Part shown: one piece after another, positions 25,901 to 38,307 of the stretch
Layout: every line of letters begins with the position of its first letter
Position numbering within the stretch: the stretch's first letter is position 1
Assembly (NCBI RefSeq): GCF_018139145.2
Contig: NC_059481.1
Span: forward strand, 6,126,368-6,190,367
Source: Gymnogyps californianus
Lineage: Eukaryota > Chordata > Aves > Accipitriformes > Cathartidae
Direction of reading: 5' to 3'
Length of the DNA stretch: 64,000 nt
Made by a program: the position numbers and the translations under genes
The notes under the pieces: model-generated
Database searches by the model: none
The model's input: only the letters and a program-made list of their open reading frames with translations
Told to the model about the DNA's origin: nothing

Positions 25901-28900
25901 AGGTTCAGTTTAGCGATGAGACTGATGTACTTGCTTGGGTTTTTAGATAATTTTGGAGGTAGAGAATATTGTCTAGGCAGTCCTAGTGACTAACTGGGTT
26001 TTGGTGGTATTAACTAAATTTGGAATGTTTTATCCTGGTTTGCTGAGGAAGTGAGGATTACAAGACCATGTTTTGTGCCTGTTGTCTTCTCTCAATCAAC
26101 ACAAGCAATGTTGAATGTTTTGGCCAGCTTCAGTCAAACTTGAGAGGAGTGAAAGTCCTCTTTCTACTGAGTTCCTAATTTTTTAAAGTGTTTTCTTAAA
26201 TATTTTCTTAAAATTTTGGCTGGATAGAAAAAACAGGCTCAAACTAGTCCCTTCTTGAGGGAAAGGCAGTCTGAACTCAAGCGCTGTTCATTTTGTGTGG
26301 CAGCAGCAAGCTAGTCAGTCAGTGGGTGCATCCTCTGACAAGTCAGCAGGCAGCTTGCTATTTCATGTGGTCTCGTCTGGTAGGTTATCATATGGGAAAT
26401 AGGAAGGGAGGGCTGTTCCGGCAGGTATAGTTTAGGGAACAAAAGACATTATCTCTAGGGAATCAGGTAAATTTATTCCAGTGCTTACACTACAATATGC
26501 TTTTCAGTACTGTTCTGTGTTAGCCATCCCCACTGAGATCAATGGGAGTTGTATTGTGGACTGAAAGGATAACAGCAAAAAGAAGAGTGATGTACAATCT
26601 TGAAAAGCCTCCGTGTCCAGAGAGAGCTCCCTGAGTGCTAGCACTAATAGCTCCTTACAGAACTTACAGAATGAAATCCTGCTACTGCTCCCACCAAGGT
26701 CACAGAGAGGGCTTATAAGAACAGATTAAAGTTTTCATTGTGTCAGGGTCTGGATGCTGCACTATTTGAGAAAACATTTAGTAGCAATATTTTGGCAGAT
26801 CTTTCTCTGTCTGTTGATTTTCCAGTGATTGTGTGTTAATTACACAGTTTCAGCAAGTAAAAGTTGAAACAGAAACATCCAAGAATACTCTGAGTCATTT
26901 GTTTTACACAGTTATATATGCTGCTTTGCATTGCTTGGTAACTTCCAAGGAACAGATTAATAGATGGCACCTTATTGCCTAGAGTTTTGAATTGTCCACA
27001 GAGACTGAGAAATGCAATTTTATTTTGAAAAGAAAACAAAATTGGTCACCTTTTCATGCCCATTTGCTTGAGCCTAATGTGCATGCTTTCTGTGCACGTA
27101 GTAGATACTTGCATACATAATTTAGCAGCGTAGGAACTTTGTACATGAACTTCTGTTTGATGGTCTTGCTCCGCATGACTAAAATGAGACCAATTCTGCT
27201 GGGTTGAAATAAGGAGCACACAAAGGAGATTTCAGTAGGTTGCTGAAGAGATTAGTGTTTGTTCAGTCATTTTATTGTAGTTAAAGCAATAATTTAGGGG
27301 GTTTCCCCTCCATACAGACAATATGAGTCAATCATAATTCCTTCAGAGTCAAGAGAAGGTTTAGGCAGAATGAATAAATATTTGTAAGAAAGAAGTTTTC
27401 TCTTTTCATATTTACAATTAGTGTTTAGTATTGCGAATAGAGAAAGGGACAGTGTACGGTGTAGCATGCTTGGAAGAGTGGAACATTTTCTAAGGCCCAG
27501 AGAGAGGCCAGGGTCTGGAGCTTCTGCGAGATAAATTAGCCTCTCTGAAGTCTTGTGCTGCTACAGCACAGGCTTTTCTGGTGCATGAATTACCAGAGCT
27601 AACACAAAACAAATGACCAAAACACTGCTCCAAGGTCTGCAGCACAAGGGGCAGCTCAGGCTTTCCTCTCAGCTGATGCTGTGAAGAAGTGGATAGGCAT
27701 GATTTGCATCCCCCACTCCAGGGAGAAAGGCTTTTACCATTGCTCTTCTGAGAGATACAAGGAATTCCACCTCATGTCAGGATACTCCGAGGATCCAGGC
27801 TTATATAATGATGCTTGCTGGTTTTCTATGAGATCAGTTCCCAGCCTTCCTAATAGGTGTTTCCAGAGCTAAAGTGGATGAATACTGACAGCTTCTGCTT
27901 TATATCCTCAAAAGCTGAAGGAGAAGACAATGCTGAAAATGGTACTTAACTCTGTGCTGTTGACCTCCTACCCAACTGTGCCACATCCACATTCACAGAA
28001 CCATAACCTCCCTGACTTGCATTGAGAACTAAGGAACGCATTGTTACTGACCCAAATTCATCCCATTGAGTTTCTTTGCAGTGGCATTTGACCCCAAAAC
28101 TGTCCTTTTAAGCAGTATCTCTTTACTTTGAAAGAAAAAAAAAAATCACCCAGAGCTTGATCATGGAGAAACAGTTTGGGGTTTGGGGTTGCTTTATTTT
28201 GTTGTAGGAACTGACAAACGAGAATGCTCAGGAAAATAGAAAAATGTCAAGGGACTTTCAATATTTTGAACGAAAGAAAAAGCAGCACTTACATATATAC
28301 AGCCCTTAATGCAAAAGGAGGGCAAATGAATGATCGAGAGTGCTAGATGTCTCGTGTGTTTTCTTCTTTTCTAACGTTCTGGGTGGCTATATGATCTGAT
28401 GTCTCAGTCAGAGCCTCTGTGGTCTGACAAGGCATAACTTCACTTTAGAAATGTATTTTGTTTTATAATTCATGCCTGTGACCAGTTAGGAGAAAAATGG
28501 TCTCTGATACACTACCCGGACATATCAATTGCAGATAGAGAAAGTGGACTGGTTTGATAGTATTTGAGCGCTACAGACAGAACTGGGTTTATTTTCCAAT
28601 GGAGAGCCTTCATCTGAACATGTAGTAGGTGCCCCTGGTGATTCCTGTGCGATGACTTCAAAACAGCCTGATCTTGAGCTCATGGAAAAATTTCAGACTA
28701 ATGCCAAGCTGATAAAAAGGCAGCAGATCTTTGTATTTCTTCTGACTGGAAAAAAAAAAAAAAAAGAAAAAAAAACCCTACCCCAAATTCCTCAAAAGCA
28801 ATGCTCTGGAAGATGAGCCAGTGGTTTCAAAAGTCATGTCCCAAACCATCTTACAGTAATGGGGTTTATAATAAGTAACTATATACATAGGCAGTAATAG

Positions 28901-31900
28901 AATTTGTAATATGTAACTATGTATAGACAAGGGAGTTTACTGTTAGTTGTCCCTCACTGAGTTCACTGAATGGGTGAGGAAGAGAATGAGGTAATTTCCA
29001 GAGTAGTCAACCCCTGCCTGATTCCAGCTGGTGGTATCCATTCTCTGGATAGCGCTGACCAGTGCTGGCTGTATGGGGGCAGAGCAGGAGTTTCAGCCCT
29101 CTTGTGCTCTGCTGCTCCTCTCCAGACTTGCTGTCTCTCCTGTGGGGACATAACGAGTCCTATGGCTCTGATTTAGCTAAATCCTCTCTGGATTGTTTGG
29201 GGCTGCTGGCATCCATGGGTGAGTGCCTACACCATCACTAGGGCAGCAACTGGGAAAAAAGTGTCTCTGTGTGTGTTCTCCATGGCAGCTGGGCCAGCAA
29301 GCCCCTTCCTACTGAAACAGATTATACTAACAAAATGGGCTTTCATTGCTATGACTTACGGTGTAAGTTCCCTGTGAAGACACCAACAGCTTTAATACCA
29401 GTGTAACTGTGCTTTCTTGGGGTTTTGCCTATATAGAAATGCTACAGAAAATTAACAAATCCTTCACCCCATTACATCAAATCTAACGTTGTTATGATGC
29501 AGACATGACCTAATACTGTCAGGTCTGATGTCATTAGTGAAATTCCATCACGGGAATTCATCTACCAACTCTTTTCGTGCTGCTTTCAGAAGAAAATCCA
29601 GTATTAGTAACTCTGATGGTTTTATCAAAAGTCTCACAGCGCCTAATGCTTTACTTAACAATTCTGGAGAACTGAATACTGGAGAATCTCCAATATTTGA
29701 TTTGTTGTTTGAGAAGGAGGGAGGGAGTATGTCTGAGGTCTTACTGATGAGATGAAAACTGGATAACGTGGTTTTGATGCAAAAGGAATTGAAAAATTCC
29801 TCACCATTGAGAAAGTGGAGTCAAAGCACAGAAAAAAGAGAATTTCTCAAAACTTTCTAGTTTTATCTCAAAAGTATTTAGGACTGTGATTTTGTTAATG
29901 TTCAGATAGATTAGTCCACAGCTTGGAAAAAAAGTACCCTAGCAGTCCTAAAAATGGATTCTGAGCTGTCCTTTCTTCCTCCAAGCACTCAAAAAAAAAA
30001 AAAAAAAAACAAAAAACCCCAACAAAATGTTGTTGAAGGCAGAGAGGTACGTAGGACCAAATATTCTGGGTTCGGTCCTTCCTTGCCCAGTTCTTTTGTG
30101 GTTGGGGGGAAAAAAAGGTTTCTGGCTTATGGTCTGAAAGCACTAGACTAACAGTTGAGGAAAAAATGAAAAAGAATGTAGACATTTTCCAAAGCTTTCA
30201 GAGTTGCCTGTGACCATGCAGCATTAAGGCACCTGTGTACATACTGTATATGACCTACCATATCCACTGACTGATTGTGACCCCAAGCTGGGAGAAAGGT
30301 AAATTACTTACCTACTTAGAAAACCATCTGAATGTTCTGAAAAACCTTGATGGTGAAACCCTTGCTCTATTTAATTCACTAGGAAGTTTCTGTGGATTTT
30401 AATGCAATTAAAATTCTACCCTGAAACCCGCACCTACTGTATAAGGCATTTGCAAGCATGACTCAGGCGAGCCACGCTGTAACTAGAGGACTGTATGACT
30501 GATAAATGAGAAAACTCAGCAGCGATAAGGCAAGGAAGAAGGGACGAGCGCTTCCCTCCCTGTAGAATTGTCAGTTATAGGAGTTGTGTGTCTTCCTGTG
30601 ACATACGCAGTACCTGTCATTTTCCAGGAGAAAATACTGGTGCCAGTCGTGCAAATCATGAATAATTGAAAATTGCTTACTTAAAAAATACATCCTTTGG
30701 CTATCAGGGGAAGCAGCTCGATGTGGTCCAGCTTGTCCCCATGTACATTCAGGAGTATGTCTGCTTTTCAGAGCCTCCGGATATACCTGACGCTTCTGAG
30801 TCTAGCAAACATGAGGAAGCTGTAGCTCAGTAAAGAAATGAACATGACTGTTAACAACTTTCTGCATGTATAGAAATCATAAATGTCTGCTTTCGTATCT
30901 GTTAGAATTCCACTCTAACTGTGTTAGAGTTCTCGTAGCCACCAACAAAACAGCAATTCAGAGCCCAATTACATGTAACAGGGTTCAACCCTCTCTTGAT
31001 CCTCTTCCCTATTCTCCAGAGAACTTCCTTAACCTGGAAACTACGAGGGTTAATTACGAAATTATCTTCAGCAAGGAATCAAGTACATCAAGCACAAATT
31101 GAGAGGAAACACAAACTATTTGTGTGTTTGTGGTCTCCTTCAGCAGGTCCGTGCAGGCCTAATCCCATCCTTCTGCTCTGTGTGTGAGCAGTCTTATCAC
31201 TGGTCTAAGTAGCCCGACCCTGTGAAAAGCTAAGGAGAGGCGAGAGCACAGGGAGAGATGATGCAAGCCATGTTTCCACGGGTCCAGCACTCCAGTGTGA
31301 AAGGCCGGGGAACTATCCACCCCCCACTAGCTCAAGGGGAGGGATGTCTCCAGGGGAGGAGGCAATAACATTGTTTAAAGGCCCCGGGGATGCTGACGGC
31401 ACCTTTCAGCTTCTCAGTACTCTGCTGCCAGGAACTCCCCTCATTAAGCTGAGGAGTTACAAGTGAAATTTGCCAGCCAGAGCCCCAAAGACTACACAGG
31501 AGAGAAATACAGGAAGAGGTGGGAGAGAATCAGATGGTGATATTGCTGTAGTTGGTAGAAAATTGCACATCTGTGGTGTGGAAGAGGTGGGCTTGCAATT
31601 GTTTGAAGAGATGGTTGCCATCTGTGGCTGGCAATGGAGCATTGTCTTCCCTGCTCCAAAATGGGTGCTTCGTCCACCTTGATACCCTGTGGTGGAGTTT
31701 CCTGTCTGGTCTAACATTGACCTAACCTTTAAAGCAGCTATTTTTTATCAGAGCTGGATGACATGGTGTGGTATTATGTTCAGGTGTTCCAAAACAGAGG
31801 CTTTGGTGTCTGTTTGCTTATTTCATTTGAGTTTATACTTGTTTCATGTTTAATTGGTAGTGTAGCGGCACTGCTGACAGTAGCAGTAAAAGTGCCCCGT

Positions 31901-32794
31901 AATTAGTAGCTCAGACTGTTAAAACATGGAACCACTGTGTGGGCCTGCTCAGTGGAGCAGCCTCGGGAGCAAGAGTTCCCAGATCCTCCAGCAGGCACTA
32001 GACGTACTAGTGGTTTTTAAAGGCTGAGAAGGCACCTCATGCCGCCGAGACCAGGGCAGCTGGGCACACCTAGGAGTAGAACCGGGTCAAGTTTGGAGCT
32101 CAATCCCTTCTTACTTATCTATTGTCTATCTAGTAGCCATTAAAGCAAGCAAGGAGGATGGAAGCTGAAGCCCCCCAAAGTGCCTTGATTTCATCATTGG
32201 GAAAAATGCCTCCCGGTTAATGTTTACAAACAAGCCCAGTACGTGCAGGTGGTCTGTGCTGGCTGTGGCTGTGGTAGCTGGGGGAGTGGAATGCTGAGTG
32301 TTTTCCTGTGGTGTAAGATTAGTCTTGGCTGTAATGTCTCTCTCAGGAGCTGCTCTAATTAATGCAAAATACTCTAGTTACTACTTAACAAATACCGAGG
32401 CGCTTCTAAATAGCACAAAATTAAGAGCCTTTATTTAGTTGTGCCTACAGTTGAGGTACGAGTTAACCTTTCAAACGCTTTGGTGCTTCCCGGCAGTGGC
32501 CATGTTAGGGACATGTGAGGGAGCAGGAGGCGAGGCCCTCCCTGGGTGCTGGGGTGCTCTGCCCTGCTCCGGCTGCCTCAGTACTAAGGCCCCCAGCAGA
32601 GGAAGGATGGCAGAAAAGGTACCTTCACATAAAAATGCTGCCAAAGGAAGGGCAGGGTCACCTAGTCCGTATGCAGCAGTCAGCACTCCTCCGGGCTGAC
32701 CTCCTCTGAAAACAGCAGCCGTTTCTCTGCTGTCTTCGTTGCTTGCTCCCCAGTTAGGCACCGGCACAGATGAACGCTGACTGTCTCCGGGCCT
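22955..32794. other. Intergenic DNA left of the FOXB1 domain
   Basis: There are no recognised genes or transposons over about 10 kb. Simple repeats are an A13 run (25430-25442), an A16-G-A9 stretch (28750-28775) and an A19 run (29991-30009). Open frames are short and featureless. Confidence 0.55.
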
Positions 32795-33250
32795 CGGAGT
32801 GTCTGAGCGCCCCGGGGCAGACGGCAGAGCCGGGTCGCTGTTTCGGAGATCTCTCCTAAGAGCCCGGAGGAGCCCCGCGCCTTGCCCAGGAGCAGCGCGG
32901 GGCCGCGGGACCCCGCGCCCGCCGTGCCTGAGGCTTAGCCCGGCAGCGGGGCGCGGCCGCCCTGCGATGCGATGCGATGCGATGCGATGCGATGCGATGC
33001 GATGCGATGCGATGCGATGCGATGCGATGCGCAGCGCGGGGCCCGGCCTTGCCTACGGGCGTCGCCGGGGCGAGGCCGGCGGCGGGCGGGACCGGCGCGG
33101 GCCCCGGCATCGAGGGGAGCGGAATAAAGCGGAGGGTCTCCCCCGCTCTCCCTCCGCCCGCGGGCGCGGCCCCGGCCCCGCGCAGCAGGGCAGCCCTCCG
33201 CATGTGCGCAGTGCCCTTAGCGGGGCGGGACGGCAGGCCGCGGAGTGCAG
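32795..33250. promoter_or_regulatory. CpG island A, 5 kb 3' of FOXB1
   Basis: This is a very GC- and CpG-rich stretch containing the GATGC array. Overlapping open frames on both strands (161, 116 and 170 codons) have low-complexity Ala/Arg/Gly/Pro composition and no recognisable domain. It could be a promoter of a non-coding transcript or an orphan island of the FOXB1 domain. Confidence 0.6.
32966..33030. repeat. (GATGC)13 pentanucleotide microsatellite
   Basis: Thirteen perfect tandem copies of GATGC (65 bp) sit inside a CpG island. All frames on both strands stay open across it, producing artificial open frames with Met-Arg-Cys-Asp-Ala repeats. Each unit contains one CpG at the junction of units. 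Confidence 0.97.
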
Positions 33251-33479
33251 CCGTGCAGGAGCACTTTGCCCAGGCGTCCCGTGAAGGGGCTGCGATTCTC
33301 AGGGCAGCTTGGGCAAAGGGCAGATGATTCCTCATTTTCTCTTTGTAAATAAAAACGTTACCTTCCAAACTGTACTGTGGCTTGGCTTGATAAATCTGGA
33401 GCTTTTATTTTTTTGTTGTATTGTATTGTATTTTTTCCAAGCAAGGGTGCCAGTGCAACTCGCCCTGTAGCGCAAAGGG

Positions 33480-35500
33480 ACCCAGAAAGAGAGAGGAAGA
33501 GAAAATGAATTTAAATTCCAAAGGGGTTTCAGTGCTGGTTTCCTAGTCCCCGAGTCAGCAATGTGTTTGTGAAAATTCAGCCTTTTTGTCTCTTAGAAAA
33601 AAAGGGCTAAATCTACATCGGTGGCCCAGTCTAGGTTTGCTATTCTTTGCATTTTCTATTCAAGTGAATGAGAGTGAATGAAGTGGCCTGGGACCCTTTA
33701 TTTGATCTACTCAATTGCATAAAGTGACAGAATTCTAATATATTTGTTTAATGCTCTTCAATGGGGCTTTCACTTTCTAGCTTGCAAATGAAGCCTCGAT
33801 CTGCAAAGTTTTGTCCTTTTTTTCTTTCCACCTTTTTTTTTCCTGGCAGAGAGACCATATTTCATAACTTGGGCCACGGTTTGAAGTGATTTCGAGAGGA
33901 GTTTTAGACTCGAAAAGTGGGAAATAAAGAAACAGATGTGAAGTTATTGTAAATTCTTATAGTGGACTCTGGGGCTATTGTACACCCACTGCAGGCGGTC
34001 CAAAGCCTCTCTTTTTCATGCTGTAATTGAAACATATTAATTAGATAATTTGTTGTTAGTTTAAAAGAAACAAATACAGCCCCTCCAAGGCTTCACAGCC
34101 TCGGTTTCTTTTTGTTACTAAAAACAAAACAAAAAAAAACAACCCACAAAGTGACATTTATATTAAGATTCCGAGATAATTCGGCACTGAAGTTGATGAA
34201 GCTGCTAAGTTTTTTCTCCCTTTCCCAAGGACCACTTTTGAAGAAAGGCTGGCTCATAAAACTCCCTCTCAGGGGTCGCCGGCGAGTTCTTTTCTCCCTA
34301 CCTGGCACAGACCGCCCTTCCCCGCAAGGCGCGGTCCGAGAGAAAATAAATATTCTGGGTGAGAAAGAGCTGGCTTTCTTCAATAGAGGATTCAGTCTTG
34401 TGGGGTGGTGTCTTGTCACACGTCGAGGGGAAAGAAAACAAAACAAAAAAAAAAAAAAAAAAAAGACAAAGAAATATCCCGACGAGAAAGGATTCACATA
34501 CCATGCACTGACATGAAGCAAAAACCCGAGTCGCCAAGCACGACTGGGTTCGCGGGCTTACCTTGCACAGCCGGACTCAAACTCATCCTCCGGAAGCAAA
34601 GAGCTTTTGCCTAGAATGAACGGTCTCTTTGCATCAAGTACGCCTAGCTTATAATGTCTCGCTGGCAAATAAAATCAAGAAATCCCCCCCCGACCCACAC
34701 GAAATGTCTAAACACGACGGAGAGCTCGGCCGTGGCTGATTCACTCGCCCCCCCTTCGCCCGTTCCCTCCGCGCTGTTGTCTCTTGCTGTTCTATTTCAG
34801 ATCTGTGTTTATTGACATTGGACTTGAGCCATTAGGGAGATTTAACAAGTCAAAGCAGTAAATTCAAGCGACGCGCTGAGCTGCGTATTTGTTTGAAATA
34901 AGCATCGCAACATTTAGGGGAGCGGGGCGCGGGCAGAGATGCGCGTTTGAGCGCGGCGCCGGCCCCGCGGGCTGCGCGCTGGCGGCCGGAGCGCGGGTGA
35001 GGGCGCGGGTGGCGAGAGGGGTCCTCGGGCTTGGGCAGTCTCGGGCAATCGCAGAGATAAAGAGGAAAATGGCACTTTAAAAGTTCGGTTGCGAGTCTTA
35101 CTATGGGATCACGTAGCGAGGAAGCTATTGCACCTTTTGAAAATATTTTGCTTTGGGGCATAATCTTTTCAGATCATTATCTCCGCTGATTACTATATAG
35201 TTTAAAAAAGACCCTGAAAGTGCAGCTTCATCTTCTTAGCTGAGCTCGGATTTCATCTTTGAGGATTTGTTCTGACTGCTAGGTCTTAAAAGAAAAAAAG
35301 AAAGGAAGGAGAAAAAGAGTCCTCGTCGTCTAAAAGTGTAGGTCATCGCTTGTTTAGGAAAAGTTTGTCGAGTTATGTGTCCATTGATCTGGTGATAAGT
35401 TTTGAATGCTTTCTTTAGCTGATCGTGTTGATATAATCGTGGGTTGGACTTGATGAATGAGTTCAGTTGTCCCCCATCTGACAAGCTTTAGCAGCTTCAT
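33480..35500. promoter_or_regulatory. Candidate regulatory blocks 3' of FOXB1
   Basis: AT-rich blocks with clustered developmental-TF-like words surround a small GC-rich core (34915-35045). Examples are ATTAATTAGATAA near 34038, TGTTTATTGACATTGGA near 34805 and AGATAAAGAGG near 35054. A run of 20 A residues lies at 34445-34464. No coding exon is recognisable. The ordered, low-repeat look resembles conserved non-coding sequence around vertebrate developmental genes, but conservation is not testable here. Confidence 0.35.
34445..34464. repeat. Poly(A) run of 20
   Basis: Twenty consecutive A residues follow an A-rich lead (AAAACAAAACAAA). No element body attached to it is recognised. Confidence 0.8.
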
Positions 35501-37197
35501 GCATTTTAATCAGCCCAATGATTCATGTATTTTCCACCTTTTTTCTGTGTGTGGGATCCGTTCTCTTTAAAAAAAATGGTCGCAACTGGATTAATTACCC
35601 TCTACATTAATCTTAAAACTTTTGCAAGGACCTTGCGGTATGTAGTAAGGAAACGGGGATGTCACTTGCGCAGTTTATGGTCCAGAAATTCAGAAAGAGA
35701 TCAGGCAGAGACAAAACCTCTGTAACATCATTGCCGTAGAATTAGTGAATCCTGTCCGTTCATTAGAATACAATGTCGTTTTCTTGCTAATAAGTATTCG
35801 GTTGTCTCGTAACTGCGCTCTTGGCGCAGACTGCCTCATCTCTGAGACACTTATTTACTAATTTCGCTAGATTGCTTCTATAATTTTCAAAAATGGCAGA
35901 ATCCTTGTAAAATCCCTAAAAGAGTTGGAGAACCCCACTGGAAGGTGCCCGGAATCCAGTTCTCATTGTAACTACTTTGCCCTTATTTTTTAAAAGGGAC
36001 TGTATATTGGCTTACAGAAAAACGGCTACAATTTTAAGTGTTACAGTTTGCAACCTACCGTTTTTGGAAAAAGTGATCAATAGAGATGGAGAAATTATAG
36101 CAGTGGCTGGAGTAACTGCAATGCTTGAGGAGGTTTAAACGACAGGTAAAAGACTACAATAGCTCACTTGTACTCAAAAAAGATTTTGAGATGCCACTTG
36201 TAAGAAAAAACACAACTGACAAAAATTCAATATTCTCTGTCTTAAAAAGTAACTAATTCTTTAAAGATTTTTATGCTTGCTCTGTATTGTAGAAGCTCAC
36301 TAATTTTTATACTTTTTAGAGAAAATTTGACTGGGAGTATGTAGGTGATAAGTATACATACACACAGGCATAAATGTAATACGTGTTTATATTCCGTATA
36401 AGCGTATAGGACACAAATGCATATGTGTGTGTATGCATATATGTATAGATATATAGATATAAAAACCACAGAACACACTTATGTATGTTATCTCTTCGGT
36501 AAACCGGCGATAATGACAATTTTACCTAACGTTATAGTATGTTAATAACTAGATTTATAGTAACCTCCTGTGAAAAGGCTGTTTAGATTATCTAAATATT
36601 GGAGTAACGTCATTCCTTTTTCGTGAACTAATGCTTTTACTTTTCTCGTGTAAACTCTTTAAAAAGACAAATAAGAAACTAAGTCTGCATTTACATATTT
36701 TAATGAGAAAATATTATTTGGACGACTAGGTTTATAATTTAACGTAGACACTTTTTTAACCTTTGTCTTAAAACACACATGCTGGGAACAGGAACACCAA
36801 TATTTAAAATGCCATGCTTATTTTGTACAGGGGAAAAAACTTAAAAAGAAATGTCTTTACAGTTTCAATAGACACTAATGCCGTTTGTGGGGAGGGGGGG
36901 GTCTTTTTTTTCTTAACTTAAGCAGTTCACAACAGAACAACAGTTCAGTTTCCAGCAAACTACCTAAAACTAGAAAGGAGTATATCAAACAAAAGTGCAT
37001 TTTACACATTTTATAATCATTCCTATGCACAAACATTTACAGTTTCCCTAGCCCCCTCTCTCTTGTCTGCAAAGCTCCAGCAGAAATCAGGATGACCTCC
37101 ACAGTTTGTACCTGCTGTTGTGTTACTTCTCCACGTTTTGCCAGTGACTTCAGCAGCTTTTCTTAAGCTATGCTGGGTTGTGTGCTTGGTAACAGGT
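35500..37197. other. AT-rich intergenic 3' flank of FOXB1
   Basis: No coding sequence is recognised. The stretch holds a TATATA/GTATGCATA-rich low-complexity patch (about 36415-36462) and several T- or A-rich runs. It may contain the distal 3' UTR if the polyadenylation signals at 37.2 kb are not used. Confidence 0.5.
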
Positions 37198-37479
37198 TTA
37201 TTTTAATTATTATTATTATTGTTTGTTTTTAAGCTATTAAATAAATAGCTACAAAATTTAAAAAACAAAGAAACCCTCAGCTCCCTAAACCTTCAGGTTA
37301 ATCAGAAGTTAACAGACAAATCAACTTCTCTTTCTCTTCCACCTGAAAACTACAGTAAACATCCACGTTACAACAGGTACTGCAAAGGGGACCTCATCTG
37401 ATTTACAGTACAGATGCAAGTTCAGTATTTACATTAAAACAGGCGCTTTGTAAACAATACAGGTATGGAGTGAGTGAAC

Positions 37480-37740
37480 GGGTGCCTTGCCGTTGCACGG
37501 CGTCCTGCTCCCGCGGCGCTCCCCACGCTCGCCCCGCACCGCCCCGGCGCCCCCGGCCGCAGGCGGGGAGCCGCAGCCGGCAGGGCCGCCCGCCGCCTCC
37601 CTTACCTGCGGGGCCCTGGCTGCCAGCTCACCGCTCCTTCTTAGGGGCGACTGAGCCCGCAGGTCCCGCAGCCTTGCCCCGCGGAAATCATGCCCTTTGC
37701 GTAACAACGAGACGCGCACAGGCGGACACGCACACGCACC
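37480..37740. promoter_or_regulatory. CpG island C
   Basis: This CpG-rich block lies about 0.6 kb beyond the FOXB1 stop, probably within the 3' UTR or at its distal side. The open frames across it lack any domain and change freely between strands, so I do not call a gene. Confidence 0.5.
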
Positions 37741-38184
37741 CACACAAAGGACACGAGCACTTCCCGGCGTTTCCAAGATCCAAGCGTTTGCTGCTTGGAG
37801 GCTGGAAACGTCGCTGCTCTCCTGCAGTGAGACTGCAGCCATTTCACACTGTTTATGGTTTTAAGGATCGGTCCTGTATAAACCCCTGCTCTTCCCCAGA
37901 CAAAGGAAGGGAAAGAGGCATCGCCGGGCCAGGCTTGCCTGGTCCCCGGCAGATCGAAGATGCCTGAAGTACTTTTGGAAAACTAGTGATGCATATGGCA
38001 GTTCCTACCGGGCGGGGAGGGGGGCGGGCCGGGTCGGTTCGTTTTGCCTCAGACGAGCAGAAAACAAAGTTCAGAACCAGGAAAGAAGCCGAGACGCGAA
38101 GGAGGGCACGGCTGAAGGGGCGAAGCAGAAAGGCAGCTCACGCGAACGGCAAACCTCAGTTTCCCGCGGGGAGTTGTCTCTGCT

Positions 38185-38262
38185 TTCGAGGAAAAGAGAA
38201 GAGAGGAGGGAGGAAAGAAGCGGAAGGAGGGAGAGAAGGGGAGGGAGGAGAGCTCCGAGGAA
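38185..38262. repeat. Polypurine tract 3' of the FOXB1 stop
   Basis: The plus strand is an almost uninterrupted run of G and A over about 75 bp, containing many GGAGG, GAAAG and GAGAG words. It begins about 45 bp from the FOXB1 stop codon. In the FOXB1 transcript it would be a CU-rich 3'-UTR segment. Such tracts can form triplex DNA or bind pyrimidine-tract RNA-binding proteins. Neither role is demonstrated here. Confidence 0.7.
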
Positions 38263-38307
38263 ACTTTGGGCGAAAGGGGACGGCGGAGTCCGTGCGGGCG
38301 GCCCGGG

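Larger units (their letters stand above)
37198..38307 (-). other. Presumptive FOXB1 3' UTR with polyadenylation signals
   Basis: Downstream of the FOXB1 stop, the first canonical signals I find on the minus strand are AATAAA (plus TTTATT, 37198-37203) and an overlapping ATTAAA (37202-37207), giving a 3' UTR of about 1.1 kb. The interval holds a purine-rich plus-strand tract (38185-38262, CU-rich in the RNA), a GC-rich island (37480-37740) and an AT-rich distal part. A clear GU-rich element downstream of the signals is not obvious, so the true cleavage site could lie elsewhere. Confidence 0.35.

Noticed and set aside
32799..33368. Frames with Met-Arg-Cys-Asp-Ala or Ser-His-Arg-Ile-Ala repeats
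   Set aside because: They are translations of the (GATGC)13 microsatellite in a CpG island.
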